Positions 1 to 10,890 are shown, numbered from the stretch's first letter. The stretch: 64,000 nucleotides of DNA from Branchipolynoe longqiensis (GCA_030323885.1 CM059187.1:137364415-137428414); one strand, 5' to 3'. The notes: generated by a model not told the origin, from the letters alone. Made by a program: numbers and translations.

Positions 1-216
1 GTCACCTTCCCCCCCCCACCCCCCGCTTACATCAAGGAGGGGGTCATGAGGTGTGGTGTGAGAGCGCAGACTGAGGTGGGTGAGGAGGGGGAGAGGGAGG
101 AAGGGGAGGAAAAGGGAGTGTGGGGGAGGAAGGGGGAGGAGAAGAGGGAAGGAGAGGGAGGTGTGGCATGAGAGCGCCGAGTTAGGGGGGTGAGGAGAGG
201 GAGGCGGAGTGTCTGT

Positions 217-251
<35 letters not shown>

Positions 252-500
252 GGGGGTGGTGTGAGAGCGCTAGGTAAGGTGGATTAGGAGGGAGAAAGGA
301 AGGGTGGGGAAGGGCAGTGATGCTGGGGGAGGATGGGATGGAGGAGGGGGATGGAAGGGGAGTAAGGGGAGGGAGGGGGAAGGGCGGAGAAGCCAGGATC
401 GGGAGGGATGGTCGGCGGGGTGGGAGGGAGGGGGAGAGAGCGGGGGAATGGGGGAGGGCAGGGCAGAGGGAGGTGGGGACCAGGCAGTAGGCGCAACATT
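1..500. repeat. purine-rich minisatellite with poly-G run
   Basis: G/A-rich tract in which a GTGTG...AGAGCGC block recurs at about 60, 170 and 263, so roughly 100-bp degenerate units. A run of 34 G at 217-250 sits between the second and third units. The open frames here follow only from base composition. Confidence 0.7.
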
Positions 501-994
501 GGCCAAATCCAAATGACAGTAAATATCTCTTTCTTTATTTTAAACTCACCCACTCGCTTTGTAGGCCTATGTGTTTATATATAAAACACCAGCCAGCAGC
601 CGGGCTGATTAAACCCACCACAAGATGTCACTGCAAAATTTACATCACTATGGGAGAGATAGGTAGTGAGCCATCTTAGTGTTTTAGCGTCATTGATATG
701 ACCTTAGATGTTGCCAGGACGTAAAACCCAAAGAAATACGTTTACTTAAAGGGAATCGGTAGAGGCTGCTGAAACAGGAACCATACTCCGACAAATGCTC
801 TCCAAGCACAACCTTGCTTAGGTTTTATGTCCATAGAACCAAATATCCGTGGGAGAGTAGTGGACCCACTTCACCAGAAGTGGGTCAGTGCAGATGTCAA
901 GGGGGGGGGGGGGAGGTTGGGATTGTAGCTGGCAGCTGTTGTGAAAATGGCTGGGTGAGTGGAGAGAACGGAGAGTAAAACGTCGTTGTGGTGT
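501..994. other. no gene recognised
   Basis: Unique-looking sequence apart from the SINE-A tail at 696-737 and a G12 run near 901-913. I see no convincing exon. Confidence 0.4.
696..737 (+). mobile_element. SINE-A 3' tail fragment
   Basis: Matches only the conserved 3' end of the family (ATATGACCTTAGATGTTGCC followed by AGGACGTAAAAC). Confidence 0.7.
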
Positions 995-1232
995 TCTCTG
1001 TGGCGGAGTGGTTAGAGTATCTGACTTTTTTCTAGGTCGGACTCCTAATCTGAAGGTCAGTGGTTCGATTCCCTGTGCCCCCAGCTCTGCCAATTTGGTT
1101 TTCCACCGCTGTGTATAACTTACAGCGTCATCAAAGGCCAGTTTCTCTCATACCATGTCTATGTGGTGTGGGAGTTTAAAAATCCCTTGGGTCGGTAAAA
1201 GTGTAGGCTCGGGCTTTCTATCGACAAACTGT
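995..1232 (+). mobile_element. SINE-B (second tRNA-derived SINE), copy 1
   Basis: The head has a perfect Pol III A box (TGGCGGAGTGG) and B box (GGTTCGATTCC). The following body is nearly identical to 62566-62790 over about 235 bp. The two copies diverge after the shared GGGCTTTCTATCGAC. The head resembles a Ser/Leu-type tRNA with a long variable region, but the acceptor stem does not pair, so it is not a tRNA gene. Confidence 0.8.
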
Positions 1233-1440
1233 CTAATGGTGAAAACAAGCCGATTCAGGCTTATCCATGATAGGCAGTATAAATCTTCAACAAAAAAACT
1301 GAGGTATTTTCAATTTTCTTTAGAGTAGGTCAAACAGGAAATACATTTGCTTTAATGTAAAATATATGTTAGTACAATTACATTGCATAATTCAATCAGA
1401 AACGCACCCATCACTAATCTTTAAAGTAGGCTTTCTTCTA
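1233..1440. other. 5' flank of the SMPDL3-like gene
   Basis: AT-rich and unique-looking. No repeat family is recognised and no TATA box is obvious. Confidence 0.35.
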
Positions 1441-1456
1441 CTAGTTCTAGTATTTC

Positions 1457-1471
1457 TCACCAGGGGGCGCC
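1457..1471 (+). promoter_or_regulatory. candidate CTCF site upstream of exon 1
   Basis: TCACCAGGGGGCGCC fits the CTCF consensus CCASYAGRKGGCRSY at 14 of 15 positions; only the first base differs. It lies about 140 bp before the start codon of the SMPDL3-like gene, in the GC-rich promoter-proximal block. The match is by eye; binding is inferred. Confidence 0.4.
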
Positions 1472-1608
1472 TCTGCGCCGCCCCGTACATTCCGGTCTGA
1501 CTCATTACCCCCTAGCGTCGCCCCGAGGAACTTCTGTGCACCGTTTGCGGCGTTCCGCTCCCCGCCTTCAGAGCTCTTCTTACACAGACAGCTGACGGCC
1601 GCCAAACC

Positions 1609-1735
1609 ATGGAGCTGTGCCGGGCGGGAAATCTCCCCCCAAGCGGGCCGACACAACTCTGTGTTCTGTTCGGAGTACTGCAACTCTTCTCTACATGGAC
1701 ACCAATAGGAGCTAAGGCCATCGGCCCCGACATCG
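1609..1735 (+). CDS. SMPDL3: SMPDL3-like phosphodiesterase, exon 1 (signal peptide)
   Basis: The ATG has a strong Kozak context (GCCGCCAAACCATGG). It opens 42 codons plus one base, ending at the donor ATCG|GTAAGG. The peptide has a hydrophobic stretch at residues 17-29 (LCVLFGVLQLFST), as in a secretory signal peptide, followed by residues leading into IGPDIG. The single leftover G joins exactly with the GT that opens exon 2, giving Gly and then IFWQLTDIH. This phase agreement is the main reason to assign the exon to this gene. Members of the family are secreted or lysosomal/GPI-linked glycoproteins, so a signal peptide is expected. There is no room for a saposin domain between signal and catalytic domain, which argues for SMPDL3 rather than acid sphingomyelinase proper. 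Intron 1 is 5.3 kb. Transcript evidence would settle it. Confidence 0.75.
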
Positions 1736-2595
1736 GTAAGGTCTCGCAGTGGCAACCCTGACTGAACGGGCTATTATTATACAAGGGAGGTCGTGCGAGT
1801 TGCTAATAGGAACAACCCGCGGTGGGCAACTCTAGCCATCTCCGGGGGTACACCGGAGGCCGGCCCGGCGGGAATGGCCGGAGGGCGGGCGGTGGTTTCC
1901 CGGCAACATGCACATGCAATCGCCACTGTCGTCGTAGATGCATGCTTGAGATAGGGAATTCAGAATTGTGGCTCAGTTCAGACTGAGTTCTACACATCCT
2001 GCCTAAGTTGACTTGAATGCATGTTCAGATAAATAAACCACACAATAGACTAGATAATAGTATTTTTCATCTTGAATGTGCTTAGTAAGTGCACTGCACG
2101 TTCCCATTGATAACATCAGACAGGCGAATCGAACTCTCAACCAAAGAAGCATTAACGGATTGCTTTCCTGCAAATTAGCAGTTCAATAATTAAGCTCACA
2201 TATCTCTAGTTGCCAACTGTAACCACACATGTCATGCATCTTGCTCCCAGAAGGGCTGGTTCGATGTTACATCTGAGCCACTACTCATTATTAATAGGAT
2301 TAACTTTGGCTACTGACACTGCGATACCAACCCCTCCCTTTCACACACCACATGATAATAAGTAGATTTAGTAGATTGCCAGTATTTTATAAAGCTGGAA
2401 GACATGGTTTTCCATGCACACTTACATACTTAGAAGTCGGACTGTTTGAGGGGGATGATTTCAAATGTATTGGAGCCAAAAGCTGAGTGATTAAAAGGAG
2501 AGAAGTAAAGGACATGGACAAAGCCTCCGCACAGCATTTGGATATGCACACTAAAATTAAGTTGGAATGTTTTCACCACATTTTCCGTCCTGAGA

Positions 2596-2646
2596 GTGAT
2601 ATGGCCTTCGATGTTGCCAGGACGTAAAACTCCAACAACCAACCAT
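2596..2646 (+). mobile_element. SINE-A 3' tail fragment
   Basis: CGATGTTGCCAGGACGTAAA and the CCAACAACCAACC end only; body and head are absent. Confidence 0.75.
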
Positions 2647-2679
2647 TTCACCACAGTTAACCATTTGATATAATTTTGG

Positions 2680-3030
2680 TTAAAGTTGCATAGTCTGATG
2701 GTTTTGAGTTTTAGTAATTTTTCTGAGATGAATATATTAAATTGATTATTGCAATCTACCATATTGTAGTTTGAAGTAATTTTGATTTTAAATTACTAAC
2801 TTTTGAGATATCTGAAGTGCAAACATGCCAAATTAATGTTGGCAAGCACACCAAAACTATGAGACCATAGGCTTCAGCAGTAACAGGTTGTATTAAAATG
2901 ATTGTGTGCCTTTCTATGTGACAATAAATACTTAATAGCTGCATCAGTATCTAACTTAGATATGTATAATCAAATTAGGTGAGCGTTTTGGTTTTGAAAA
3001 TGTTATGCTTCAACAGACTATGCAGCTTTA
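2680..3030. mobile_element. TTAA-type MITE
   Basis: Starts TTAAAGTTGCATAGTCTGATG-like and ends in the inverse CAGACTATGCAGCTTTA. The internal sequence matches the other copies in reverse orientation. Confidence 0.8.
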
Positions 3031-3168
3031 CACATAAAAACTAAATAAGATGGATTATAACGATCAACCTAATATATTTATCTAGTAATTATGGCAGAAA
3101 CTGAAAATCATCGCATTATACAATTGTAAGGTATATATAGTATGATATATGTATATATATCATAGGCG

Positions 3169-3500
3169 TCACGGTGAATTACCCCTCGTGACCTCACATT
3201 CACACAAGCGCGCAAAGTGAACTATGGGCGCTCCACTGTGTAAGAAATTGCAAAGACAAGAGCTGCGATCTGATTTAGAAGTGCACCTCCTGTGACCCCG
3301 AACCTGATAGAGAGGTAGGAGTTTGTGGGGTGGTCGTTGGTAGGCAGGGTTAGCATAATCTTGAAAAGGCCCTGAGTTTGAAGGTGTTTCTTGAAAAGGC
3401 TTTATATTTGAAAATTCCCTGAAAAGGCCTTTAAAATTGTCCAAGTGCCGGAAAAAAACTTTTGTTGGCGGGGGGGGGGGGGGGGGAGAGGGCAAATTTG
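3169..3500. other. no gene recognised; poly-G run
   Basis: Short repeats of GAAAAGGC occur near 3362-3430 and a G16 run lies at 3471-3486. The reverse open frame has no recognisable domain. Confidence 0.35.
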
Positions 3501-3663
3501 ATTGACAACAGTGCTTTGAATGGCTAGGTGTGTGGTTTATTAACTAAACTGGGACAATTGTTATGTAAAATAAAGGTGTTAATTCCCTTAGTTGTTTCTT
3601 TTGCTTCATAAAAAAATAGCATTAATAGTAAATAATACTAATAATAGGATATGCTAAGGGCTA

Positions 3664-3822
3664 GTCAGGATAATGTGACTGAGCGGGATAGTGGCTCATG
3701 GTGCTGGCAGTATAGTCTCCCAGTGGGGCAGCACTTTACAATCGCCATGAGTGCGCACCTTTACAAGTCGGTACCCATCCTGATATGACCTTAGATGTTG
3801 CTAGGACACCCAACCAACAACT
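3664..3822 (+). mobile_element. SINE-A, 5'-truncated
   Basis: Begins at the body motif CAGGATAATGTGACTGA and ends CACCCAACCAACAA; the tRNA head is missing. Confidence 0.85.
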
Positions 3823-4159
3823 GTTAATATTTATTACTGGAAGAATGTTGCTGTTATTGTTTACTACTGGAAGTCCAGCGCTGACAAATGATATAGTTAG
3901 ATGACCCCCCACCACCTACAACCCCCAGCCCCTCAAAAAGGTTGCTCACTTAGCTGCCACCCTCTCAGGCTATTCCCCACAATGTCAGCTGCCTCATGCG
4001 AACTGTCACGATGCCAGCACGACTGAAGCCGTTCACTACCGTATCCTAACCCACAACCACACTAGGTTAGAACTGCCTCTCGCTCTCCCCTGCCCTAGAC
4101 TGCTACAATGCACATACCCCGTCCCCTGCCATTGCCATGCCTTTCTACCATATATAACC

Positions 4160-4400
4160 CAGACATGCACTGCCCGCCATCACGCATGCCCCTATCCCTC
4201 CTCTACCCTCCCCTCCCCTGCCTTTCCCTCGTTCCCTTCTCCTCTTCTCCCCTCCCCTATCCTCCCCTCCCCCTGCATTTCCCCCCTCCCCTCCTCTCCC
4301 CTGCCTTCCCCTCCCCTCTCCTCTTCTCCCCTCCCCTTCGCTCTCTCCCCTTCCCTCCTCTCCACTCCCACCCCCCCTTCCCCCCTGCCATGCACCCCCG
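4160..4400. repeat. C/T-rich low-complexity tract
   Basis: Almost pure CCCCTCC/CCTTCCC sequence. The open frames on both strands are compositional artefacts. Confidence 0.8.
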
Positions 4401-4679
4401 TCGACCCCCACCCCCGCCAGCCCCTGGTCCGCTACCGCAGCGCGGCTGTTGCAATGCTAGTTGCCTCAGATTATCCGGACAGGAAACATTCTCCACCACA
4501 CTGGCGGTCCAGCGACGCTGGCGCTTCGTTGTCCATTCCATTTTTCAACTTCCATGTGTTGTAGATTGTCCAGACTATGCCTGTTTTAGTGTTTGACGCA
4601 GGCATTCGAATGCATTCACAATAGGTTTACATCTGTTGCGGTTTGTGTTTTATTCCCCGCGGTTTGTGTTTTATTCCCC

Positions 4680-5222
4680 GCACCCCCTCTTTCTCCCTCT
4701 CCTCCCTTTCCCCATCTCCCTCTTTCTCCCATATTTTCGCCCTCCCGTTTTCTCCCTTTCCACATTCTCCCTCTCTATCTTTATCACCTCTCCCTTTCTC
4801 CCTCTCCCTCTCCTTCTTTCTCCCTCTCCTTTCTTCCTCTCCCTCTTCTTCTTTCTCCCTTTCCTTCTTTCTCTCCCTCCTTTCTCCCCTCCTTCTTTCC
4901 CTCTCCTCTTTCTCCCTTTCTTCTTTCTCTCCTCTTCTCCCCTCTTCTTTTCCCTCTCTTCTTCTCCCTTTCCTTCTTTCTCCCTACTTTCCCCTCCTCT
5001 TTCCCTCTCCTTCTTTCTCCCTCTCCTTTCTTCCTCTCCCTCTTCTTTCTCCCTTTCCTTCTTTCTCTCCCTCCTTTCTCCCCTCCTTCTTTTCCCCTCT
5101 CCTTCTTTCTCCCTTTCCCTCATTCTCCCCATACTTTATCCCCTCCTTCTTTTCCCCTCTTCTTCTTTCTCCACTTCCTGTCTACCTCACATTCTTTCTC
5201 CATCTTCTCATTTCTCCCTCTT
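4680..5222. repeat. long polypyrimidine tract
   Basis: About 540 bp of CTTTCTCCCTCTCC-type sequence with few purines on this strand. Frames stay open because stop codons need A. Such mirror-like pyrimidine tracts can form triplex DNA; that is inference here. Confidence 0.85.
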
Positions 5223-5224
5223 GA

Positions 5225-5320
5225 GTACTCACTATCACAAGTCAATACCCGTCCTGATATGACCATAGATGTTGCCAGGGCGTAAAACTCCAACAACCAA
5301 CCAACCAACCAACCAACCAT
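5225..5320 (+). mobile_element. SINE-A 3' part
   Basis: From CACTATCACAAGTC to a tail with five CCAA units. Confidence 0.85.
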
Positions 5321-5376
5321 AATACACCATTGTGGTAAATACAGATCTGTGTGTCTGACTGACTTCCTATTTGACC

Positions 5377-5680
5377 GGACGGGATGGGTCAATCGGTAAG
5401 AACGCTGGCTAGTTTCCAGTCAGTTAGAATCTCTGTCGAGTCAAACCAATGACTTACCAAATTGATACTTTTTGCTACCTAGCCCGTCACTTGACATTAA
5501 GTAGGACACAGCAATGATTTGGTTTGTTCAATATCAGGATAATGTGACTGATTGGATATTGGTTCATGGTGCCAGTATCCCGATTTCCCAGTGAGACAGT
5601 ATTATAAAGTCACAACGAGTGCGCACTATCACAAGTCGCTACCTGATATGACCTTAGCTGTTGCCATGACGTAAAACCCC
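5377..5680 (+). mobile_element. SINE-A, near full length, divergent head
   Basis: The head starts ACGGGATGGGTCAATCGGTA and has lost a clear B box; the body and the GACGTAAAACCCC end are intact. Confidence 0.8.
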
Positions 5681-5812
5681 GATGAACAGATTTCACATTT
5701 GAATATTGATAGAACTAGAAGCATTTCTGGTTATTCGCGCGAGACGCCCTACCATACAAACACATTGAGTGTTGTTGTTTACACTATAGATTCTGCACAT
5801 ATATATAATATA

Positions 5813-5955
5813 TATGATGTATAAAACTTATGCGAGTATAAAGGCATGTAAGGGAATATTCCTTATTGGCCACCCTGATGCTGTGTACTATTTCATGGGT
5901 GGCCCCTCTTCACCACTCCCACTGCTACTAGTGCCGCGAATACTGTCATATATAT

Positions 5956-5988
<33 letters not shown>

Positions 5989-6135
5989 GTTAGTATATTT
6001 ATATACGTGTATAAAATCATCGGTATGAGGTATTTCTTATTATTATTATGATCCGTTATTGTCCACTAACAGACCCAGATCTATTCACTGCGGCACTCAT
6101 TTGCCTACGGTGGCGCCGCCACCGGCAGTTCTTGG
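5813..6135 (+). repeat. repeat E copy with AT microsatellites
   Basis: Opens TGATGTATAAAACTTATGCG and continues AGTATAAAGG, as at 39335 and 39950. (TA)n lies at 5948-5990. The later block GGTGGCGCCGCCACCGG is also echoed near 39409 and 40074. Confidence 0.55.
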
Positions 6136-6186
6136 TACTCATTCCTCAGAGTTGTATAGATCACTTGCTGTGAAAAGTTAGGATAA

Positions 6187-6189
<3 letters not shown>

Positions 6190-6259
<70 letters not shown>

Positions 6260-6268
6260 GGGGGGGGG
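6190..6268. repeat. (TA)n(GA)n(G)n microsatellite
   Basis: About 50 bp of TA, then GA, then nine G. Confidence 0.95.
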
Positions 6269-7059
6269 TATATACCACCCCGCCCTCTCACTGCTGTCTT
6301 AATTCTTTCCCGAATATCCACAAAGCCCTTCCTTCTTCCTCGACATGCTAGATGGTGCCTAGCACAATTCATTGCTCACATGCCCCTGACATCACATGCG
6401 TGTACATCATCAATTGCATCCACCCGTATGCCCACAAGACCCGCACTAAGTGCGTTTGCTATCATGGTTAATTCATAGGTATTAAATAATATTCATGAAT
6501 ATCCAAATATCGGACTATTGTGCAATTACAACTTGATCATGTAAGCCAACTATAATGAGAATTGTTATTAAAATGATCAATTCAATGAAGTATTGCTGTA
6601 ATGATTTCTACACAAAATAACAATTGTTTTCTTTGTTTTGATCAACATACCATTTCTGAGATGCAGGTCACATGATACTGATAGCGATCGTCAATGTATC
6701 TACAGATGGATGCCCGGAGTTTTAGCAGGGGTGGATCCAGGGGTCGGACTCACGGGGAAACACAGTGAACGAGGCAAAATGTGCCGACTAGAGGGTGGGT
6801 GTGGGAGGGGGTGTCCCCTCCTTTCAGGCAAAAGTTTGTCGAAAACAGTCATCTGAAATGGAGGGATTTCGTGGCATCTGCGAGGAATGTTTTAGGTATA
6901 ACCGATGTGTGAATGTTGTCAAATTTGAGGTCTACTGGAGTACTGGAGCGCATGCTCACAATGACAGTAGTTTATGCATTGCAACATATATACCCGCCAA
7001 CAAATTTATTGATATTTGTTAGAGGATATAACAAAGCAACCTCCTATATTTACTTCCAG

Positions 7060-7270
7060 GTATATTCTGGCAGTTGACTGACATCCACTACGATGCCAAC
7101 TACAGTGAGACAGGCTCCCGGTATAACTGTCACAACGATGGTGAAAGCGACACCCGGAGTAACGGTCACTTTGGGAACTACAACTGTGACGCGCCCTGGG
7201 CATTAGTGACGTCAGCACTGGGGGCCATGCACCGGATACAGCCGGACCCGGATTTTATACTATGGACAGG
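7060..7270 (+). CDS. SMPDL3: SMPDL3-like phosphodiesterase, exon 2 (first metal motif)
   Basis: Encodes the start of the calcineurin-like metallophosphatase domain: IFWQLTDIHYD, then a cysteine pair (YNC...NYNC) and an end at FILWTG. TDIHYD carries the Asp and His that bind the first metal in acid sphingomyelinase-like enzymes. Family members hydrolyse phosphodiester or nucleotide substrates in a secreted or lysosomal setting. NYS is a possible N-glycosylation site. The acceptor TTACTTCCAG and donor AGG|GTAAGT are strong. Exon 2 is 211 nt, phase 1 in and phase 2 out; the two bases GG join the G of exon 3 to complete the WTGD motif. Residues about 43-113 of the predicted protein. Order and spacing of motifs match SMPDL3A/B; which paralogue is not decided. 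Confidence 0.93.
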
Positions 7271-7320
7271 GTAAGTGTCAGCAATTAGTTTCAGGCTCAT
7301 GTGTTATTGATATGGACGAG

Positions 7321-7684
7321 GTTATTCGCAGAGCTGCTTTGCTCAGCGAATTAGCGGAAGAATGATTATTATTCGCAGAGCTGCTTTGCTCTCACGAATT
7401 AGCAGAAGAAGAATTATTATTCAGAGAGCTACTCTCACCATCCCTAATTAATCAATATAATAGATAAATTAATACTTTTGTCGGAAAATACATGAAAGCA
7501 TAACAAATTAACCTTTTACAATACATACAGTATTTTCAAAAATTGCGACCAAAATGTAAAGCAAAATAATTATGCACATACACATGCGCATGCGCAATAC
7601 AATGATGCATGTTGATTGGTTGGTTTCAGCTCTGCAAATTACAGTATTAGTGTTAATAATTCGCAGAGCGGCTCTGCGAATAGC
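7321..7684. repeat. repeat with ATTCGCAGAGC ends
   Basis: Two 60-bp direct units (ATTCGCAGAGCTGCTTTGCT) lie at 7323-7440. The far end at about 7659-7681 is a near-perfect palindrome, ATTCGCAGAGCGGCTCTGCG followed by AAT. This may be a MITE with the same motif at both ends. Confidence 0.5.
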
Positions 7685-7767
7685 CAGTGCACATTGATAT
7701 AATCACTTTTCATCACTAATTGGCTCTCTAATTGTACTGGAAAAACTAATGTTGTTCTGTTCACCAG

Positions 7768-8106
7768 ACGGGATGCCCGAATGAGTTGAGCGTCTGTCTC
7801 CCGTTTTGGTAGATCGTGCGATTAGAACACACAGGGTCGAACCCTGGTCGAGTCAAACCAATGACTTGAAACTTGTCGCTTCCAAGCCAGGCACTCGGCA
7901 TTATTAGGATAGGACAAGGACAGTTTGGCTCAGTGTCAGGAGAATGTGACTGACTGGGATATCAGGTCATTGTGCTGGTGGTCCAGTCTTCCAGTGGGGC
8001 AGCACTATAATGTCACCATGAGTGTGCACTGTCACAAGTCGATACCCGTCCTGATATGACCTTAGATGTTGCCAGGACATAAAATTCCAACAACCAACCA
8101 ACCAAT
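7768..8106 (+). mobile_element. SINE-A, full length, type 1 head
   Basis: Head GACGGGATGCCCGAATGAGT through to a (CCAA)n tail. The body shows the shared blocks TTGCCAGGACATAAAA and AGTGGGGCAGCACTATAA. Confidence 0.92.
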
Positions 8107-9001
8107 TTTGTGAGTAGCACTGCCAGTGGTAACAGATCACTGTGCAGTATATCCTGTGGAAATGTCTTATAATAAATATATACAATTTCCAATTTACCAA
8201 ATGTAATCTAGCCGAATAAATATCAGAGACAATAGAACACACATGAATGAATCATAGCTAGTATATCTCTCTAATTTCCCACCCCTTTTCAACTGCCCCC
8301 CCCCCCAAGAAAGCTTTTGAGGTTTATTCACACATACATGAATTCCCAGCCTACTAAATGGATATTGTGGAGTTAAATGTGTAACTAACTGATCATGGCG
8401 ATCAAATAAACAAAATGAGAGAGATATTATTATTATTATTATCCTCTTCTTTGATGCAGGCCTGTGGTAGCCTATACAAACCTCGTAGCTCTCAGCTATA
8501 GTGGTATCCTTCTTCCTCTTCTTCGTCTTCTTCTTCTAAATTCTGAAATGTAAAATGAAAAAGCACACGAAATTACTGGCTAAACTTAAAAAAGATGTTA
8601 TACTATTTTAGATTTACCCCCCGCCCCCACATATGAAAGGGAACATGGACAGAAAGTGCTGACTAGTGATCAGGAAGGTTATAATATGATCACACATGGT
8701 GTGAAGTGGGGTTGGGAGTTATGGGGGAGTGCGGGGGAGGGGGCATCGTGGGATACAAAAGGCGGACCCGTTTACACAACACTCCATCCCAGAAGGCAGC
8801 GCGAATAGTCTACCAGTACCGAAATGTAATTAAAAGATCTGAGGAGATGCAATCTGGTGGCAGCTGTGATGCAAACAAATTTAACGCTTCATACAAAAAT
8901 AAAATAAAATAAAAGACACCCAAACAATGAATTTAATAAAAATTAGGAATTAACGCCATGATTATGCCATAATGAAGCATGTTATATACTCCATTACACA
9001 G

Positions 9002-9249
9002 GGATTCGGTGCCACACGTCCCTGACGATCAAATTAGCCCGACCAAATTATTCGGCGTCATCAAAAACATCACCGACCTCCTCCGCGACGTGTTTCCAAA
9101 CGTCACCGTCCTCCCGTCGCTAGGCAACCACGACGTGTGGCCCGCCAACCAGGTTCCGCTGGTACCGACCGAGTACTACGACGACATTCTGGAGACCAGC
9201 GGATGGGACCAGCTATTGGACGCCGACAGTGCTGCAACATTCAGGAAAG
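9002..9249 (+). CDS. SMPDL3: SMPDL3-like phosphodiesterase, exon 3 (metal motifs 2 and 3)
   Basis: Encodes DSVPHVPDDQ through GNHDVWPANQ to ATFRKG. The leading G completes WTGD, whose Asp bridges the two metals in this enzyme class; GNHD supplies the Asn and His ligands. ITDLLRDVFPNVTVLPSLGN is typical of SMPDL3-type proteins. Exon 3 is 248 nt, phase 2 in and phase 1 out. The donor is AAAG|GTTGGT, and all but its first bases are supplied by a reversed SINE-A tail that begins at 9251. The same 11-bp TTCAGGAAAGG recurs at 9311-9321, so the original donor context AAAG|GTTATG survives 71 bp downstream. Joining at 9249 keeps the frame with exon 4; joining at 9320 would not. Confidence 0.93.
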
Positions 9250-9250
9250 G

Positions 9251-9310
9251 TTGGTTTGTTTGTTGGAGTTTTACGTCCTGGCAGCATCTAAGGTCATATC
9301 AGGACGGCCC
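9251..9310 (-). mobile_element. SINE-A tail inserted at a splice donor
   Basis: Reverse-complement of the last about 60 bp of SINE-A (TTTTACGTCCTGGCAGCATC, TCATATCAGGACGG), flanked by the duplication TTCAGGAAAGG at 9240-9250 and 9311-9321. The short length shows strong 5' truncation at insertion. Confidence 0.9.
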
Positions 9311-9504
9311 TTCAGGAAAGGTTATGCACCACCATGCTCCTAACATAACTAGCAAAACTGGCTTAAAACAGTTTTTAACGTGCAAATGGTGTTCTATGTT
9401 TATTAGAAGTGTGGGGAAGTTAAAATTAAATCGATTAAAACCCTTTATACACATATTATTAAAGCTGATAAAAAATGTCTGAATTTCTAAATTTCGAGTG
9501 CTAA

Positions 9505-9630
9505 TCCTGTGGGGGAAATTCACTGTCGGTGTAATACCCATGGATCGGTTCTGCCAAAACCCGCTAGGTGGCACCATGGTCTCAGCTTGATTTCTGCGGT
9601 TTTTGCCAGAGACCATTTTCATCCTTGAAT
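9505..9630 (+). repeat. repeat D, 3' portion
   Basis: Ends AGAGACCATTTTCATCCTTG like 23112-23475 and 32560-32883, and shares the TTGATTTC...GGTTTTT stretch before it. It contains a CTCF-like match at 9561-9575. Confidence 0.6.
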
Positions 9631-9656
9631 AATCATAATCGATCATGATACGTCTA

Positions 9657-10637
9657 ATTGAAGCTGCATAGTCCGATGGAGCATCAATTTGTCAAAATCA
9701 AAACAATTATTTAGAATTAATTCCTTAGAAACTGATGCACTTATTAAGCATTTGGTGCTACATAGAATGGAATACTGAGGCAATTTAATAGAACCTTTTA
9801 CTGTTAAAGCCTTTAAAGCCGTGTTCACACACGGGCGTTAAGTCCCCTCAACTAGTTCGCCTTTTCTAGTTCGGCTCACATTCGCCGTGTGGATGCGACG
9901 CTGAGGCGGATTAGGGCTGATTCGTCTCATCTAGTTCGCTTCAAGTAAACCACGTCGCGAGGTAGTCCAGATGAACCGAACTAGCTTAAGGCTGCCCAAG
10001 TTACTAGTGTGAACGGTAGCGGCTTAGATGAGCCAGATTAAGGACGTCACACGCATGCGCAGTCGAGACCTGAGTTTGTTGACTTTCCGGGCGATCAAAA
10101 GCGCATATTATATAATTTGGTCTATGATAGAGCTAGCTGTGCACAGATATTTTTTTCATCATTTATTTTTAGGGTTTCACTGCCCAGCAGAAGTTTTGAC
10201 CGTTCCAAAACAATACGATTCAGTCCATACATATCTAGGTCGAACCCACACTCTCTCATGGCGACGTCGACTAACCGAAACTGGCGCGGGTCAGTATGGA
10301 CTTGCTCATGCGCAGATATCGATTTCCGCCTTAAACCACCCCAAGTACTGCGTGTGTGGACACGACACACTTTCACGCCTAGTTTGCCTCATCTAGTTCG
10401 CCTTATCTTGTTTGGCCTAAAGTTGTGCTGTGTGAACACGGCTTTAGTGTCAGAGTTTTGGCATGCATGCCAAAACTAATTTGGCAAGTTTGCACTTCAA
10501 ATATCTCAAAACTTAGGCATTTAAAATAAATGTTACTTCAAACTAAAGTAAGGTAGATTATAACAATCAATTTAATATATATATATATCTTAGAAAAATG
10601 AAAGAAAACTCAAAACCATCAGACTATGCAACTTTAA
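9657..10637 (+). mobile_element. TTAA-type MITE split by a second MITE
   Basis: The left part 9657-9812 runs GAAGCTGCATAGTCCGATGG to CTGTTAAAGCC. The right part 10447-10637 resumes GTGTCAGAGTTTTGGC and ends CAGACTATGCAACTTTAA. The gap is filled by the element at 9813-10446. Confidence 0.88.
9813..10446. mobile_element. MITE with TAAAGCCGTGTTCACAC ends
   Basis: Ends are inverted copies of TAAAGCCGTGTTCACAC. Both arms carry repeated CTAGTTCGCC-like motifs in the subterminal regions. It sits inside the older TTAA MITE. A Harbinger or hAT origin is possible; no transposase frame is present. Confidence 0.85.
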
Positions 10638-10890
10638 TACAAAGTTGCATTGGTCATGTATTTTTGTTGGTTTTTGTTGGTAAAACAGTTTATTCATCAG
10701 AATATAACTTTTTTTCAGCGCCAGGGCGCTGGTCTTCCAGCCATTGAAATTACATTGTAAATAGGTAGATCAGCGGGTACTTAGATAGCATATATTAGTA
10801 GCTTGTGACAGAGGTTAAGTGTGTTAGTGGGTTAGCGATAATAAGTTCACGTTACTGGCCCTATAACGCCACTGCTGGTTGTCCTTCCAG

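Larger units (their letters stand above)
1736..7059 (+). other. intron 1 of the SMPDL3-like gene
   Basis: 5.3-kb intron, GTAAGG donor to TTACTTCCAG acceptor. It holds SINE-A pieces, a TTAA MITE, two pyrimidine tracts and AT microsatellites, listed separately. Between them (1760-2590, 3031-3660, 5700-5810, 6260-7050) I see no coding signal. Confidence 0.7.
7271..9001 (+). other. intron 2 of the SMPDL3-like gene
   Basis: 1.7 kb with GTAAGT donor and TTACACAG acceptor. It contains the 7321 repeat and a full SINE-A; 8110-8990 has only short ATT and TTC microsatellites (about 8428-8442 and 8508-8537) and no recognised gene. Confidence 0.75.

Noticed and set aside
995..1085. tRNA gene (Ser/Leu type)
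   Set aside because: Promoter boxes are perfect but the acceptor ends do not pair and the sequence continues into a repeated SINE body.
4593..5285. 230-codon open frame, Ser/Pro/Phe/Leu-rich
   Set aside because: It is entirely inside a polypyrimidine tract, where stop codons cannot form; all three frames are open and repetitive.
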